DNA of 64,000 bases. It comes from Stagonosporopsis chrysanthemi. Lineage: Eukaryota; Ascomycota; Dothideomycetes; Pleosporales; Didymellaceae. The notes under the pieces were generated by a model. That model did not search any database, was not told the origin of the DNA, and was given only the letters and a program-made list of their open reading frames with translations. This document shows, one piece after another, positions 1-10,852 of the stretch. The number at the start of each line of letters is the position of its first letter. Positions within the stretch are counted from its first letter, which is position 1. The position numbers and the translations under genes were made by a program. Location: the NCBI GenBank assembly GCA_022560025.1, contig JAFISE010000101.1, forward strand, positions 58,356-122,355, in the 5' to 3' direction.

Positions 1-1568
1 GAATTAGTGTATTCTCCATGTCAGAAACGTTCGGCTGGGAAACTTTTCTGTCGGAACTTTGAGCGCAAGGGCGTCACGAAGGGTCACATGCGCACGCTCT
101 CTCACCTAAATGCGCCTGACCGGAATCCAAAACGGTTAGGCGGTTATATGTGGCTGCGGGAGTAGTTCCCCGCTACGTTCACGGCCAAATCAAAGTGGGA
201 TGCATGCAGACTGATGCGCCACTGGTGCCGAGATGTGGATTTTGACGGAGTGTGATGATGGTGCGAATGAATGAGGAAGGCTTCTGGAAGGACTGCGCCT
301 TGCGAAAGGGATGTTGTGGCAATGCACGTTGAACACCCGCATGTGATACCCCTGCAGTCATGTCGCACAAACGCATGGTGTCGCTATCTCGTCGATCTAG
401 CGATGATGGTAGACGGGGGGGCGGAAAGACGTGCTGTGCTGTCAACTGATGTCATGGTTGGCGAGAAGGGCAACGACGACCTGAGATGGCTTTAGGACTT
501 CTGCTTGAGCCTTCGCTTCCCGACAGCCGTCTAGACGTGGTAACTCCCTCAAAGCCAACCTTCCACGCCATAGGGTTGTATCCGTCCTCAAAGTCGCGTG
601 TGTGATTGCTTTGCCTTGTCTCAATGGATGGAAGTACACTGCCTCAGTCGGCTTACCTGTCCGGCTCACGCAATTGTGCCCGCGGCAATTTACTGAATAC
701 TACGCAGATCTCAACTCAAACCCGCGTCGAGTGCCCTTACCCTACCCCACAGGGAGCCGTCTAGCCAGAAGCGAAACCTTGAACCAGAGGAATCGCCTTC
801 AAAGCTTGCACGTGCGAACACATGAGTGGTTGATCGCGCTGATGCGAATCCCAGCTATTCCCGGCGCATTGTCACAGGGCTGCGCACTTCACACTAACCC
901 ATCTTGACAACCTTCGCGAAGCAGCCTTGGAGAATGCCTCGCAGCGGATCCAAAATGCCGGGCTACACGGGCCCAAGAAGTATCCCACCTTACAATACCG
1001 ACGTCAATTCATCGCTAAGCCCTGCAACGTGCAGCGGGGTGGATTTCCGCAGCTAGTGAGCCTCACTCCGAAAAGCGCTTTGTACCTCTGTATACACAGT
1101 AGGTGCGGCTCTGCTATGTGAGACAACAACACAAATTCGTAATGCGCGAATTTCCCCCCTGACGGAGCCTCAGCGACTGACTGCAGATGGCTCAAGCATT
1201 GCGATTACCGATCTGGTCGCCTTGCCCCCTCGACCTTCAGCACTGCAGACGGCCGATATGCAGCCAAAACGTAAGTTCAACTGACAATCGAATGGCAACG
1301 CGAGCAGGACGGGTCATCGAATTTGGCTGAGGAAAGAAACTGCCTCCTCGTCTGTCAGGACTATGGTGTGGCATAGCGTGTGTAAGTCCTTACAAAAAAC
1401 TTTAAACCAACGAACACCTGGCTCCCATGATTGCACCAACGTTCTTCTCGATATGACCCAGAAAGATCCTGCTGGCGTCCATAATCGACCCGTTGTTTAA
1501 GACTGGATCTTGCTGGGATCCCAGTTCTGGACGCCGAGGCCACCAAAATTGCAGCATGACCCTCTCCG
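1..1568. other. Left-edge region without a recognised gene
   Basis: Only short overlapping open frames on both strands are present (up to about 100 codons). None has a recognisable domain or a convincing start or splice context. I see no repeat or RNA gene. It holds the 3' flank of the metallo-beta-lactamase-like gene, which ends at 1569. Confidence 0.5.
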
Positions 1569-2615
1569 CTAAACAAGTACAACGCAATTCCCATTACCCA
1601 CCTCTTCGACCTCGACCTTTTTATTTCCATCTTGATCCTCCGCTTCCGCCTTCTCCTGCGCCAATCCCCACTCCACAGTCCTGAAGATATCCCTGACAAA
1701 CCACCAAACCATTCCACCGTAGCCCAACCGATCATTATGTGTACTGATCCAGTACCTCGCCCGGCTCTGCCTATACAAATGAAGCCCAGTAGCCACGCCG
1801 AATGTAGTCTGCCAGTTGAGCGTCCAGCTCTCCTTGAGCCCATGCAGCAACGCAAGAGTAGAGAAGGCCGGGTTCGAGCGGTGGAGGAAAGTCTGGAGAG
1901 CGGGCGTGGCTATGTGCATGCCGTGTGGAGAGTAGAAAATTGCTTCGTGAGTGCTCGGATAGGGGCTCCAGAGCAGCACGCTGGCGAAGTTGAGCTCGTG
2001 GTGTCCTTTGATACGGAAGATCGTTAGGTAGGTGGGGAGCGGTGCGCCGGGATGCAGAGTCGTCCAGTCACCATTCCATCCATTGGTTTCTAGATCCGCG
2101 TAAGTGACGATAGTGTCGAAGTGACTCAGCTTCTCAACAAGGGCAGCCCCTTCCATAGTCGCAAAGACCGGGATGGAAGGACGGAACGTCAAGAGCGTGG
2201 GTACATGGAGGTGGTCTCCATAATGGAAGTTCAGCAGTATCGCATCGAGCGGCGACTTGTCCTTCTCCTCCCCCTCCCCCGCTGTGCCAATTGGTGGCGA
2301 CGCAATGATACTTGCATCCGCCGCTGCCGATTCTATCTCGTGTACGATCTGCTCAACGCCTGCTCCATCACTCACGGCAGCCGGAGACGACAGACTGAGG
2401 TGGACGACCAATGATGAGATGGCGACTTCAGGGCCGTTGAGCCAAGGGTCGTGGACAGTGTGGAAGTATGCTTTGCCGCTGCTCTTGCGCTCAGCGGCGG
2501 GACGAGGGAAGGATAAGAGCCAAGAGTTATCGCCGTTCAGGGAGGTGAATATGGGACGTGGTTCTTGGCTAGAGCCGAAGTGCGCTTTGAGCTTTGCGGC
2601 GCGTTCGGTGCTCAT
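1569..2615 (-). CDS. Metallo-beta-lactamase-fold-like protein (UlaG-like, fungal)
   Basis: Single-exon gene of 348 residues from the ATG at 2615; an in-frame ATG six codons upstream (2633) is also possible. The N-terminal half has the beta-rich pattern of UlaG-type metallo-beta-lactamase-fold proteins. The segment at residues 129-140 (NFHYGDHLHVPT) sits where the family has its H-x-H-x-D-H metal site, followed by a stretch about a threatening-free hydrophobic strand and ATMEGAA, where relatives have an ATAKAA-like motif. A late DHNDR-like block (STHNDRLGYGG) near residue 300 is also typical of the fungal group. The metal motif is not canonical: the first histidine of H-x-H appears replaced, so activity is uncertain. 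Substrate and localisation are unknown. The fold assignment rests on motif recognition rather than a search. Confidence 0.6.
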   Translation of the reverse strand: MSTERAAKLKAHFGSSQEPRPIFTSLNGDNSWLLSFPRPAAERKSSGKAYFHTVHDPWLNGPEVAISSLVVHLSLSSPAAVSDGAGVEQIVHEIESAAADASIIASPPIGTAGEGEEKDKSPLDAILLNFHYGDHLHVPTLLTFRPSIPVFATMEGAALVEKLSHFDTIVTYADLETNGWNGDWTTLHPGAPLPTYLTIFRIKGHHELNFASVLLWSPYPSTHEAIFYSPHGMHIATPALQTFLHRSNPAFSTLALLHGLKESWTLNWQTTFGVATGLHLYRQSRARYWISTHNDRLGYGGMVWWFVRDIFRTVEWGLAQEKAEAEDQDGNKKVEVEEVGNGNCVVLV

Positions 2616-3436
2616 GGTGACGAGGATGATCAAGACCGTGTGCGAGGTCTTGCCGCTATATGGTAAGACTGCTCTCCACGAGCGTTCTGGTCATAAGCTC
2701 TGGGGTCTGTGACATCCTCTCATGAGGGGTGTGTCACGTCGAAGTGCTACACAACCCGCGCCTCCTGCATACAACGAATCAGGTCGTCGTCGGGAACGAC
2801 CACAGTACAAGAATTGGCTGCCACCAACAAGTTGCATGTCTTGACAACGGTCGATCGTGACACTGCTCGTAAGCGCTACGAAGCGTCAAAGCGGAGTGAC
2901 TAGCTACAGTTGGCACTAGCACTGGACATTAGACTGTCGGACTCAACAGCGTAAGCGCTTGCTACCGCGACAATGGGTCAGGCGAACTTCAAGGACGGGA
3001 TATGGGCATGTAAATCATCAACATTCGCTATCGTACGGGTGCGGGCCCAGCCCAAGGAGCATTAGGGCACGAAGACTGGCCATAAGAAACCAGCTTCCAG
3101 ATGTGGTACACCTCATACCATTGGTATGATGAGTGTGACGTGCGGCCGTATGTAATGGAAAGTATGCAGACAGATAGGTAGCTGATGCGAAGAGAGGAGA
3201 AGAGACAACATCCAACGCCCAGGAAGATGTACATATGCACCAAGTCACCCAGACCAGTGTTGACGAGCGTCGGGTATCTTTCAGAAAGGAAGAAGAAAAT
3301 TGGCAGAAAAACTGTGGTTTCATCAAACAGCCCCTACAACAACGTATTTGTCGGTGTCGTGTGATTCCTGAGTCGGCGAAGGCTCGGAGCAGCTACAGCC
3401 TTGCATTTGCTGGACGATATCAATGTCCAGGTCTAG
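2616..3436. other. Intergenic region with a short perfect palindrome
   Basis: About 0.8 kb between the promoter side of the metallo-beta-lactamase-like gene and the 3' end of the LYAR-type gene. It contains a 17-bp inverted repeat at 3113-3129 (TCATACCA, one central T, TGGTATGA). No gene is seen. Confidence 0.5.
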
Positions 3437-5184
3437 TCAGGACGATTCAGAGGCGAAAAAGAGAACAATCTCGCCCCTGTCGTTGCGCTTGAGGCGCATG
3501 TCCTTCCAAAGCTCTTTCTCCTCGTCTGCTTTGTGCAGATGGTCCTCTCGGCGGTCATGACGCTCGCGATGGTACCTCTTCAGAGCTTTGTTGATGCTCA
3601 CGCCGCGCTCGGAGTCCGGGCCCTTGTTGATGAAGGACATGAACAATTCCGCGCGGGTGCTGACAGGAAGGGCGAGTGCGCCAGCTTCGGGTCGCACTAC
3701 GAGTTGGCCATTGCCATCAGGGCTGGGCGAGCCTGAGGTCGACCGGCTGTACTCGATAGCTTTGGGCTTGCGGTCCCGGGGCGCTGGTGACACCGAAGAA
3801 GAGTACTGACGGCGACGTCTAACTTGGGGCGACGAGTCCTTCTTCTTCTTTGGCCTGATCTTGACAAGCGCAGTGCTTGCTTTGCGCTCCTTGCGCTCCT
3901 TCTCACGACCTCTCTCTTTCTCTTTCTCCTTCTTCTCCTTCTTCTCGCCCTTCTGGCGCTCTCGCTCCTCCTTGACATCCGCTTTCTTCTCCTTTTGCTG
4001 CTGGTTCTCCCATTCCCTCTGAGCACGTATCAGTGCCTTTGAAGTGCCCTGCTTAGCGCGCTTCATAGGACTCAAGGGGGAGTTCGCAAAATCTCCCGAG
4101 TCATCAGGTGAAGGGGGAAACTCTGGTCGCGCAAGCAACCTGTTCAGTCCACCGGTGAGACCAGAATGGAGCACGGGAGGGGCATCCTCCATCATAGTGT
4201 CTCTCTCGTTCTGAGCACGTACGGCAGACAAGTCGAGCTCGGCTGGCGAGCGCTTTCGCTTGCGTTCACTCTTCTTGCCGGTCGTCTCGACGTCCTTGTC
4301 CTTCTTCGACTTCTTCGATTTGGGAGCGGGCGTAGCGTACGAATCAACGCGCTCATTTGACGGGCGAACCGACTCCTTTCCATATGCATTGCCAGTCTCA
4401 ACAAAGGATGCATCGTCGGGGAGCTGGAAGGACATGACATCAGCAATCGCGGGCATGGGTGTCTCTGTGTACGCCGGTGGCGCACTGTCTTCAATCATGC
4501 GAGCCTCCGTTCGAGCGGCATTGGGCGTCTGTGAGTTGTCGAGGAAGTCGAAGACGTTCACAGGCGGCAGAGCAGCTTGCTCATGGTATCCGAGCGAGTG
4601 GGCGGCGGGCGGCGGGGTGGGAGCGCGAGGGGGCGCATCGACGATTGCAACGGCGTTGTCTGCTTCGGTCGCATCTTGAGCATAGGCGTTGTGTGGTGTG
4701 AGAGCCTGCGAGTTGTTCTTCTGCTGCTGGCCCTTGGGCTTCTTCTCCTTGTACAGCTTGCCCTGGTACTTTTGGTCTTCGGTTATGCAGGCCTGCAGGG
4801 CATCGGTTAGTTCTCGTCACGGTAGGACAAACGCAAGCCGAACGCAAATTTTCCCAAGCGCATAACATGCGCACACAGCGCAGCAATAATTGCGCATTCG
4901 GCTGGATAAGCAGAGTCAGGCCGTGGACAGTGTAGACATACCGTGTGGGATCTGTAGCTGGTGCCTGGGAAATGGACCATGCAGTCGAGACAGGTGTAGG
5001 ATGCGCCATAGCACTGGTTCCTGTGCGGATCCAGCTTCTTCTTGGTGAGCACATCACCGCAGTTCTAGAGAGCGGTGGTCAGCACGGCGCCTCTACGAGA
5101 GAGTGAGGGGTGCGTGGTGGAATGCGCGCTGGGAGCTGAGGGGCACAAGTGGTAAACACTCACTTCGCATGAGAAAGAGACCAT
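3437..5184 (-). CDS. LYAR-type C2HC zinc-finger nucleolar protein
   Basis: Three exons: 5164-5184, 4942-5064 and 3437-4792 (499 residues). The first exon encodes only MVSFSCE; splicing joins it to NCGDVLTKKKLDPHRNQC and then CLDCMVHFPGTSYRSHT, the LYAR-type zinc finger (about residues 6-50). Next comes a KYQGKLYKEKKPKGQQQK-like basic stretch. The middle and C-terminal parts are low-complexity, with long K/E/R runs (about residues 320-370) likely to be nuclear or nucleolar targeting signals. The C-terminus (about 435-499) is a more conserved block ending in MRLKRNDRGEIVLFF. LYAR family proteins act in the nucleolus in ribosome biogenesis and growth; that role is inferred from the family. Both introns have consensus donors (GTGAGT, GTATGT), and the start is fixed by the first two zinc-finger cysteines. 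Confidence 0.88.
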
Positions 5185-6280
5185 GATGAGACGAATCAGA
5201 CGGCGACCGGGAGACGTGAACAGAAGCGGTGAACGGCTAGCAGGACGATAACAGGAGTGCAGAGGTCGGTGAGCGCGCGCGCCAGCATATACACCCCTCC
5301 TGTGCCCAGAAGGTCTCAGGTGAAACGATTCGCAGCTGTATCAACAAGAAATCATCATGCAGCATTGCACGCTAGCTGGAAGTGGGCCTTTCGTTAGTGC
5401 CCTGGTCGGTTCCCCGAAGGCGCCCCTGCAGCTGCTGCAGACGGGCCATATATATCACGCGCGCCAGACCATCAGACGCCGGCCACTGGGCTGCAGACGC
5501 AGGCCACCGCCTGGGGACGTCACAGAACTGATGGCTTGGTGGGTGACGGACTGAAGATCTGCTGCCAGACCGTGTTTCGCGGACGGCTTGCGACATGCTG
5601 CTTCGTACCACCACACACTCCGGCGTCGAGGGTTCATGACATGTGGGGGCGCTCGAGTTCCGCTGTCGCGACAAGACAAGCATCCATCAACAAACTTTGA
5701 TTGCATCTATCGAATCCGTACTTGTGTCGCGCTTGCACGCGTGGCTGCTCCCACAGGCTATTTCCTGGGTTGGTTGCGCGCGCGCGGGCTCCCATTTGCT
5801 GCGTCTCCCACATGTACAATCTCAAGTCCAGCACCTGCGTCTGCACCTCCCTTCCAGAGCATAGCACCGTCGGGCCTATTCGAGGCGCCCTTTACGCCTA
5901 CTCGAGACATATGCCTGCGAAGTCCGGCTGACCTGGGCGAATTGCGATCAGCCGGAACCCGGACGGGTACACCCTCGCTGTCCGGGATGCTTCACTTGGT
6001 CCTGCCTGTCGCATCACCTGCTGCGTTGCTGGTGAAACATGTCCGCCCGGCATTCAGGCTGTAGCACCCGGCATCTCTACGTTCAAACCAACGTGGGCTC
6101 ACTGCTACATGTTAATCGGCTTGTCCACAGCGTCCCAAGAACGGCCTTTATGGGCCTTCACCAGAGGCGTGTACTGTTTGGCTGTAGTCGCCAACGCGCG
6201 GCAATCACTCAGCTTGCCGCAATGTGTCCAAAAACTGCAGCTGATGTCTGCTTCTTCCGTAGCGCGAGAAGCCAACTTGA
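5185..6280. other. Intergenic region upstream of the LYAR-type gene
   Basis: About 1.1 kb between two minus-strand genes. It is GC-rich near the LYAR-type start (GCGCGCGCC at 5275-5283). Several open frames of 65 to 158 codons overlap on both strands, but none has family features. I see no supported gene. Confidence 0.45.
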
Positions 6281-6880
6281 TCATGCAGCTCCCGGCTTCT
6301 TCTCCTCATCCGCGCAGCCACAGTCGTAGTGACTCGCTATCTCATCGCAGTCGAACTCGGGCTTCTTCAGCCGCCTGTTAACGACGTTGTGCACAAAGCA
6401 GCCCCATTGTGCCGCGGCTTTTTGTGAAGATACCTGCGGAGGGTACTTCTTCAAGACCTGCCCAAAGTGTTCGGCGCATTCTCCGCAAGGGTATAGTCTC
6501 TGGAACAGGTGTACATATTGTCGCAGTGCTTCCCTCTCGTCATCTGTAGGGCTTTCCGGGAATCGAGCGAATGTTGTGTGCATGAGCTTCCATGCCGCGC
6601 GGCCGAGTTCTGCCCTGTTCACGTTTAGTTAACCACAGTGTTCTCATGACCATGTATAGACAAAGACCTGGACATACTTGGCTGTCGCATTGCCTAGCTT
6701 CGGTGCGATCGCGTGCCCTGTAAGCAGAGCTTGAGTGTCCCCACTAGAGTGACTTTGTTGCGCGTCTTGTACTATCGAGGCTGCGGTTGGCAATTGTGAT
6801 TTGTATGGTCCCAGGAAGAGGAACGAGAGGGCGGCGAACACAACAAGAGCGAGTAGGGCGAAGCGATTCGAGCGTATCAT
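6281..6880 (-). CDS. ERV2: FAD-linked sulfhydryl oxidase Erv2 (ER)
   Basis: Two exons, 6678-6880 and 6281-6614, give 178 residues. The N-terminus (about residues 5-25) is a hydrophobic signal anchor after a short basic stretch, as expected for an ER-lumen-facing enzyme. The ERV/ALR domain spans about 65-165: GRAAWKLMHT, the redox-active CGEC in YPCGEC, then GCFVHNVVN, which matches the H-N-x-V-N flavin-binding segment. The tail carries CGC, like the shuttle cysteines of yeast Erv2. Erv2 passes electrons from thiols through FAD to oxygen and supports disulfide formation in the ER. The intron (GTATGT donor, ACAG acceptor) falls in the codon joining NATAK to AELGR. The gene is divergently arranged with the aminotransferase gene that starts 479 bp away. 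Confidence 0.92.
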
Positions 6881-7358
6881 GGTGAAGTATGCTGGGCGCG
6901 AGGACAAGAGAAAAGTAAAGAAGGCAGTCGGCACTGAAGTGAACGGTGGTGGATATGTATACTGTCGTATATTAAGATGTTATGAGGCCTACAGGGTGCC
7001 GACCACTCTCAGGCCACGCACGCCAAGAAAGCCCGACAAAAGCCCATGGCCAAACGACCTGAGAGCAGAGTGGCGCGTTGGCAAGTTGTAAGCTTTGGAA
7101 ATGCTACGGTTGTCAGCATATATATGTAAGGGCAGCTCCATGCTAGCATGTATCTGTGGATAGATAGCAGCAGCCAAGTCGCGTTTGGTAGAGTGCTGCG
7201 GCTGCCTCGGGACACTGCCGGAATTGGCGTCACCGATGTCGCAGCTGTGGAGAGCTCACAGAACGCGAAGAGCATCAATATTAAAAGAGACCCCGAACCG
7301 TCTGATTGCGTTCACATTCACCCCACATAACATCACCAGAGCCTAGATTGCTGAAACT
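6881..7358. promoter_or_regulatory. Shared divergent promoter region, ERV2 / aminotransferase
   Basis: A 478-bp spacer separates two outward-facing genes and must hold both promoters. A TATATATG stretch at about 7119-7126 is a TATA-like candidate, about 235 bp before the aminotransferase ATG. No specific operator is recognised. Confidence 0.4.
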
Positions 7359-8728
7359 ATGTCTGACTTCCCTCCCAAGCCCGTTGACACCATTGGTACG
7401 CTGCTTGATCTCAAATGTGTGGTTGTGTGACTAACATCTCCAAAGACTGGAGCAACGTAGGCTTCAAGATCCGTGAAGGTAAGCTGGACTTTCCACACAT
7501 GCATTTCAAAGAAGGAGATGATACGACCGCACGATTGTGTGAGAAAGGGAAGAGCTTGGAAGCAACGTACTGACGAGAGTCGAATTTTCTGGCAATTGCT
7601 TAATGCACAAACCTAACGCGTGATAGTTGCCGGACATGTCGAGTCTCACTACTCCCTGGAGACTGGGAAATGGACTGAACCGACCTTCGTGGAGGATCCG
7701 TTCCTGCGGATCCACGGTATGGCACCAGCTCTGAACTACGGCATGCAGTGCTACGAAGGCATGAAGGCTTTCCGTTCACCGGACGATACCATCAACATCT
7801 TCAGGCCAAACATGAACGCCGAGCGCATGCAACACTCCGCATCTTACGTCTCAATTCCTGAGGTTCCCAGTGACCACTACCTCAAGTGCTGCAGTCTGGC
7901 AGTAGGAATGAACGCAGCATACGTACCTCCTCATGAGACGGGTGCGGCGATGTATATTCGTCCTTTGCTGTTTGGCAGCTCGGCCCAACTGGGTCTCAAC
8001 CCACCGCAGGAGTACACATTCGTCGTCTACTGCATTCCCACTGGAGTGTACCACGGAACCAACCCCGTCGATGCTCTTATCCTTGAAGATTTCGACCGTG
8101 CGGCGCCTGAGGGAACTGGCTCGGCAAAGATTGGCGGCAACTACGCCCCCGTTCTGAGACACAGCGAGAAAGCTTACAAGGCTGGCTTCGGCATCACTCT
8201 GCACCTGGACAGCAAGACTCGTAGCGTGGTCGACGAGTTCTCCACATCGGCCTTCATTGGTGTCAAGAAAGACGGCGACAAGGTCAAGCTTATCGCATCT
8301 GGTAGCAAGAATGTCATCAAGAGCGTCACCGGAGACAGTGTTCTCAAGATTGCTGAGTCATTCGGTTGGGAGACCGAATCGCGAGAGGTATGCTTTCGTG
8401 CATCTCATGCAACCAATGAAAGACTGACGCAGCGCAGATCCCGTACGACGAGATCAAGGAGTTTGACGAGGTACTTGCTGCGGGGACTGCAGCAGCTCTA
8501 GTCCCTATCAAGTCGATCACTTCGAGCGCGAAGAACGACAAGATCACCTTTGCTGCGGCGGAGAAGGAGCCTGGCCCAGTCTGCGTTAAGCTGCTCACCA
8601 CACTGCGCGGTCTTCAGCAAGGTAAGATTGAGGATAAGCAGGGCTGGCTGTTCAAGGTGGAAAGGCCGGCACAGTTTGGTAAGACAGATGTCAACGGTGG
8701 AGCCAAGACTGTTGGCCAGTTACCCTGA
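7359..8728 (+). CDS. Branched-chain amino acid aminotransferase-like, PLP fold type IV
   Basis: Four exons: 7359-7395, 7446-7478, 7627-8387 and 8438-8728 (373 residues). Class IV aminotransferases move the amino group between branched-chain amino acids and 2-oxoglutarate using PLP. Visible family features are HGMAPALNYGMQCYEGMKAFR near the start (residues 53-73), the region GTGSAKIGGNY with the likely PLP lysine at K191, and DEFSTSAFIG, the fungal counterpart of the ECSGxNxF block. The C-terminus ends with the usual dimer-side segment GLQQGKIEDKQGW. There is no mitochondrial presequence, so a cytosolic isoenzyme is likely. Fungi carry several paralogues, some recruited to secondary metabolism (for example ToxF), but nothing around this gene suggests that. 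Splice sites are GTACGC, GTAAGC and GTATGC donors with AAG, TAG and CAG acceptors. Confidence 0.9.
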
Positions 8729-9143
8729 TGTGCTAGTGGCAGAGCGCTGGTGGTGAGAAGCGCAATGGAAGTCTCAATGGCAGTGCACATGAATACGACA
8801 GCGAAGAAAATAGATCTATAAACGATTCCTGGAAAAAAAAACAAGCGATGTGATTTACATGTCAACACCATTATTGCGCTCTCGTACAGTGTCGAAACGG
8901 GTAACGTGAGTCCCGCCTAGGTACGTCACTGCTTGAGCCACACTGAGTCTCGCCCCGCGGTGCCCCACGCGCATTCGGCTGCCAAAGAGGTTTGACAAGG
9001 CAGACATTACCTGCATAACCGCCACGGACCCTGCAAAACACCTGTCGCTCAGCTTCAACCTTGAGAACTGTAGACTATCCAGTCGCACCACCAATTCCAC
9101 TTAGGTCTTACGAACTCCGCGTCGCAGCGCGCCTGACTGCGAC
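8729..9143. other. Intergenic region between aminotransferase and deneddylase genes
   Basis: A 415-bp spacer between two plus-strand genes, with an A-rich run at 8831-8842 just after the aminotransferase. It should hold the 3' UTR of one gene and the promoter of the next. No other feature is seen. Confidence 0.4.
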
Positions 9144-10084
9144 ATGCCTGGCGGTCTTACCCGGCTAATGGATAAGGGCCGACAACACTTCAGACAGACG
9201 CTGAGCCCAACCGACGATGCATACCTGTCCTGTGAGTCGGCATACTCAATGCAATAATGGTCTGAGTGCTAATGTCAAGCAGACCATGACGTAAGGTGTG
9301 AGTTTGCAACAAATACCGACCACGCCATGTGCGCCTGTAAGGACCAGGCTGATACAGCGTAGTGATGCGAACAGATGTCGAAAGTATTAGAGATGACTGG
9401 CTCACAGACAATGTGGGTGTACTCTGGACCCTTGTGCAACGCCAGCTGATTCCACAAACAGGCTATCGCGTTCTGGCAAGAGTGTGTACGCTCATGCCAA
9501 CCATCTGACTAGGCCTAACGGTGCCTAGATACCTCGAACGCGAAGACCTTAAAGCCTTTCCAAAAGCCTCGATCGTCCTTCTCCGCCCATCCATGAGCTT
9601 CATGCTCATTCAGACGCCCGATGCTCTGTCTCTCAAAGAAGCGCTCCCTGACTTCACCACAACCACACACGTCTTCCTTCCTATAAACGACAACACCGAT
9701 CCGACAGCTGCAGAAGGAGGGTCGCATTGGTCGCTGTTACTTGTCTCTGTGATTGATGGTGTGGCCTTCCATTATGACTCTATGTCTGCTAGCAACGACC
9801 AGGAGGCGCGAAACACAACTCAGAAGATGGAGCGACTGCTCGGGAAAAGGCTGCGCTTCATACCAATGCACGACTCGCCGCAACAAGAGAATGGCAACGA
9901 TTGCGGTGTTTTTGTTTGCGTATTGATGAAGCATCTATTGCTTAAGAGGCTATTGAGGGCGGACTCAAGCAGGAAGATCAGCATGAGTATGAAAGACGCA
10001 CACATCAATGCGCGAGATGGGCGTAAGCAGATGCTAAAGGTCATTGAGGAAAGGAAGAAGGAAGGCGAGCGACGGCGATCGTAA
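9144..10084 (+). CDS. denA: NEDD8-specific cysteine protease (Den1/SENP8 family, peptidase C48)
   Basis: Five exons: 9144-9231, 9283-9297, 9363-9412, 9462-9481 and 9529-10084 (242 residues). The small exons are needed to rebuild the family N-terminus, which reads DDAYLSYHDVRLMRTDVES then WLTDNAIAFWQEYLERED. The catalytic triad is clear: His in GGSHWSLL, Asp in FHYDSMSA, the oxyanion Gln in DSPQQENGNDCG and Cys in NDCGVFVC. The short length and the YHDVRL/WLTDN start point to the Den1/Nep deneddylase branch rather than long Ulp1/Ulp2 desumoylases. These enzymes process NEDD8 and remove it from cullins and other targets. Exons 2 and 4 are only 15 and 20 nt, so automated annotation may miss the first 57 residues. 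The symbol follows Aspergillus denA and is provisional. Confidence 0.85.
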
Positions 10085-10852
10085 GCTACTTGCACCATCC
10101 CAGCGGTCCATGAGCTGCAGACCAGCTAACACCATCACAGACGCAGCCACTCACCATACCGACCGCACTCGGCGCATTCGAAGAGCCCACCTCGTATCGG
10201 CGAGGAGCAGGAAGAAGAGAAGAAGCATTGAGCGTCCACACTCCGTCACGTCTTTGGTTGGCATACACCCAGCCCAAAATGGGGGCCGCCTCATTACTGC
10301 GTTTGTGATTTTCTGTTCTTTGCAGCTGTCTGCACCCTTTCAGACGACCATGACACATCTTACACCACTGCCCTTTTCGAGGAGCGATAACGGATATAAC
10401 AATACCTAATATCACGAAACGACTGTACGAGCGATGCCGTTCAACGAATGCGATATTATCTACCTTTTTTTTAGAAAGCAGAAGCATCAGCGAGGAGTAA
10501 TCAAGCGACGAGAGAGATTTGAAACTGAATTTAGCATTGAAAGTTTCACAACTACTGGCTATTGATCCTCGTGCAAAGTGACATTTTTATGCTACAGACC
10601 ATGTTTGCATTGCAAAAAGTAGTAAGGTAGCTCGACATGTTCATATTGGAGCCAGCCCATTCGCAGTATGACAGTCGCTCTGCCGAATCAATTGCTCACA
10701 ACCAGCTCCCATCACACTCAAAGCTCAGGGTCTCGCGTCCGTGCCTGAGGTCAGATCGGCAAAGGCGTGCTCGATTCGCGCCGATCATTCGCTCTCTCTC
10801 ACCTTGTCGCTGCATGTGGCTGTGCCGAAACCCACCCCACTACCCCTCCAAG
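10085..10852. other. Intergenic region and FKBP promoter
   Basis: About 0.77 kb before the FKBP gene. The last 100 bp are pyrimidine-rich (CTCTCTCTCACC near 10790-10803), typical of highly expressed fungal promoters. A T8 run lies at 10466-10473. No separate gene is supported. Confidence 0.4.

Noticed and set aside
144..1195. Several frames of 60 to 100 codons at the left edge
   Set aside because: Overlap each other on both strands and lack motifs or splice continuity.
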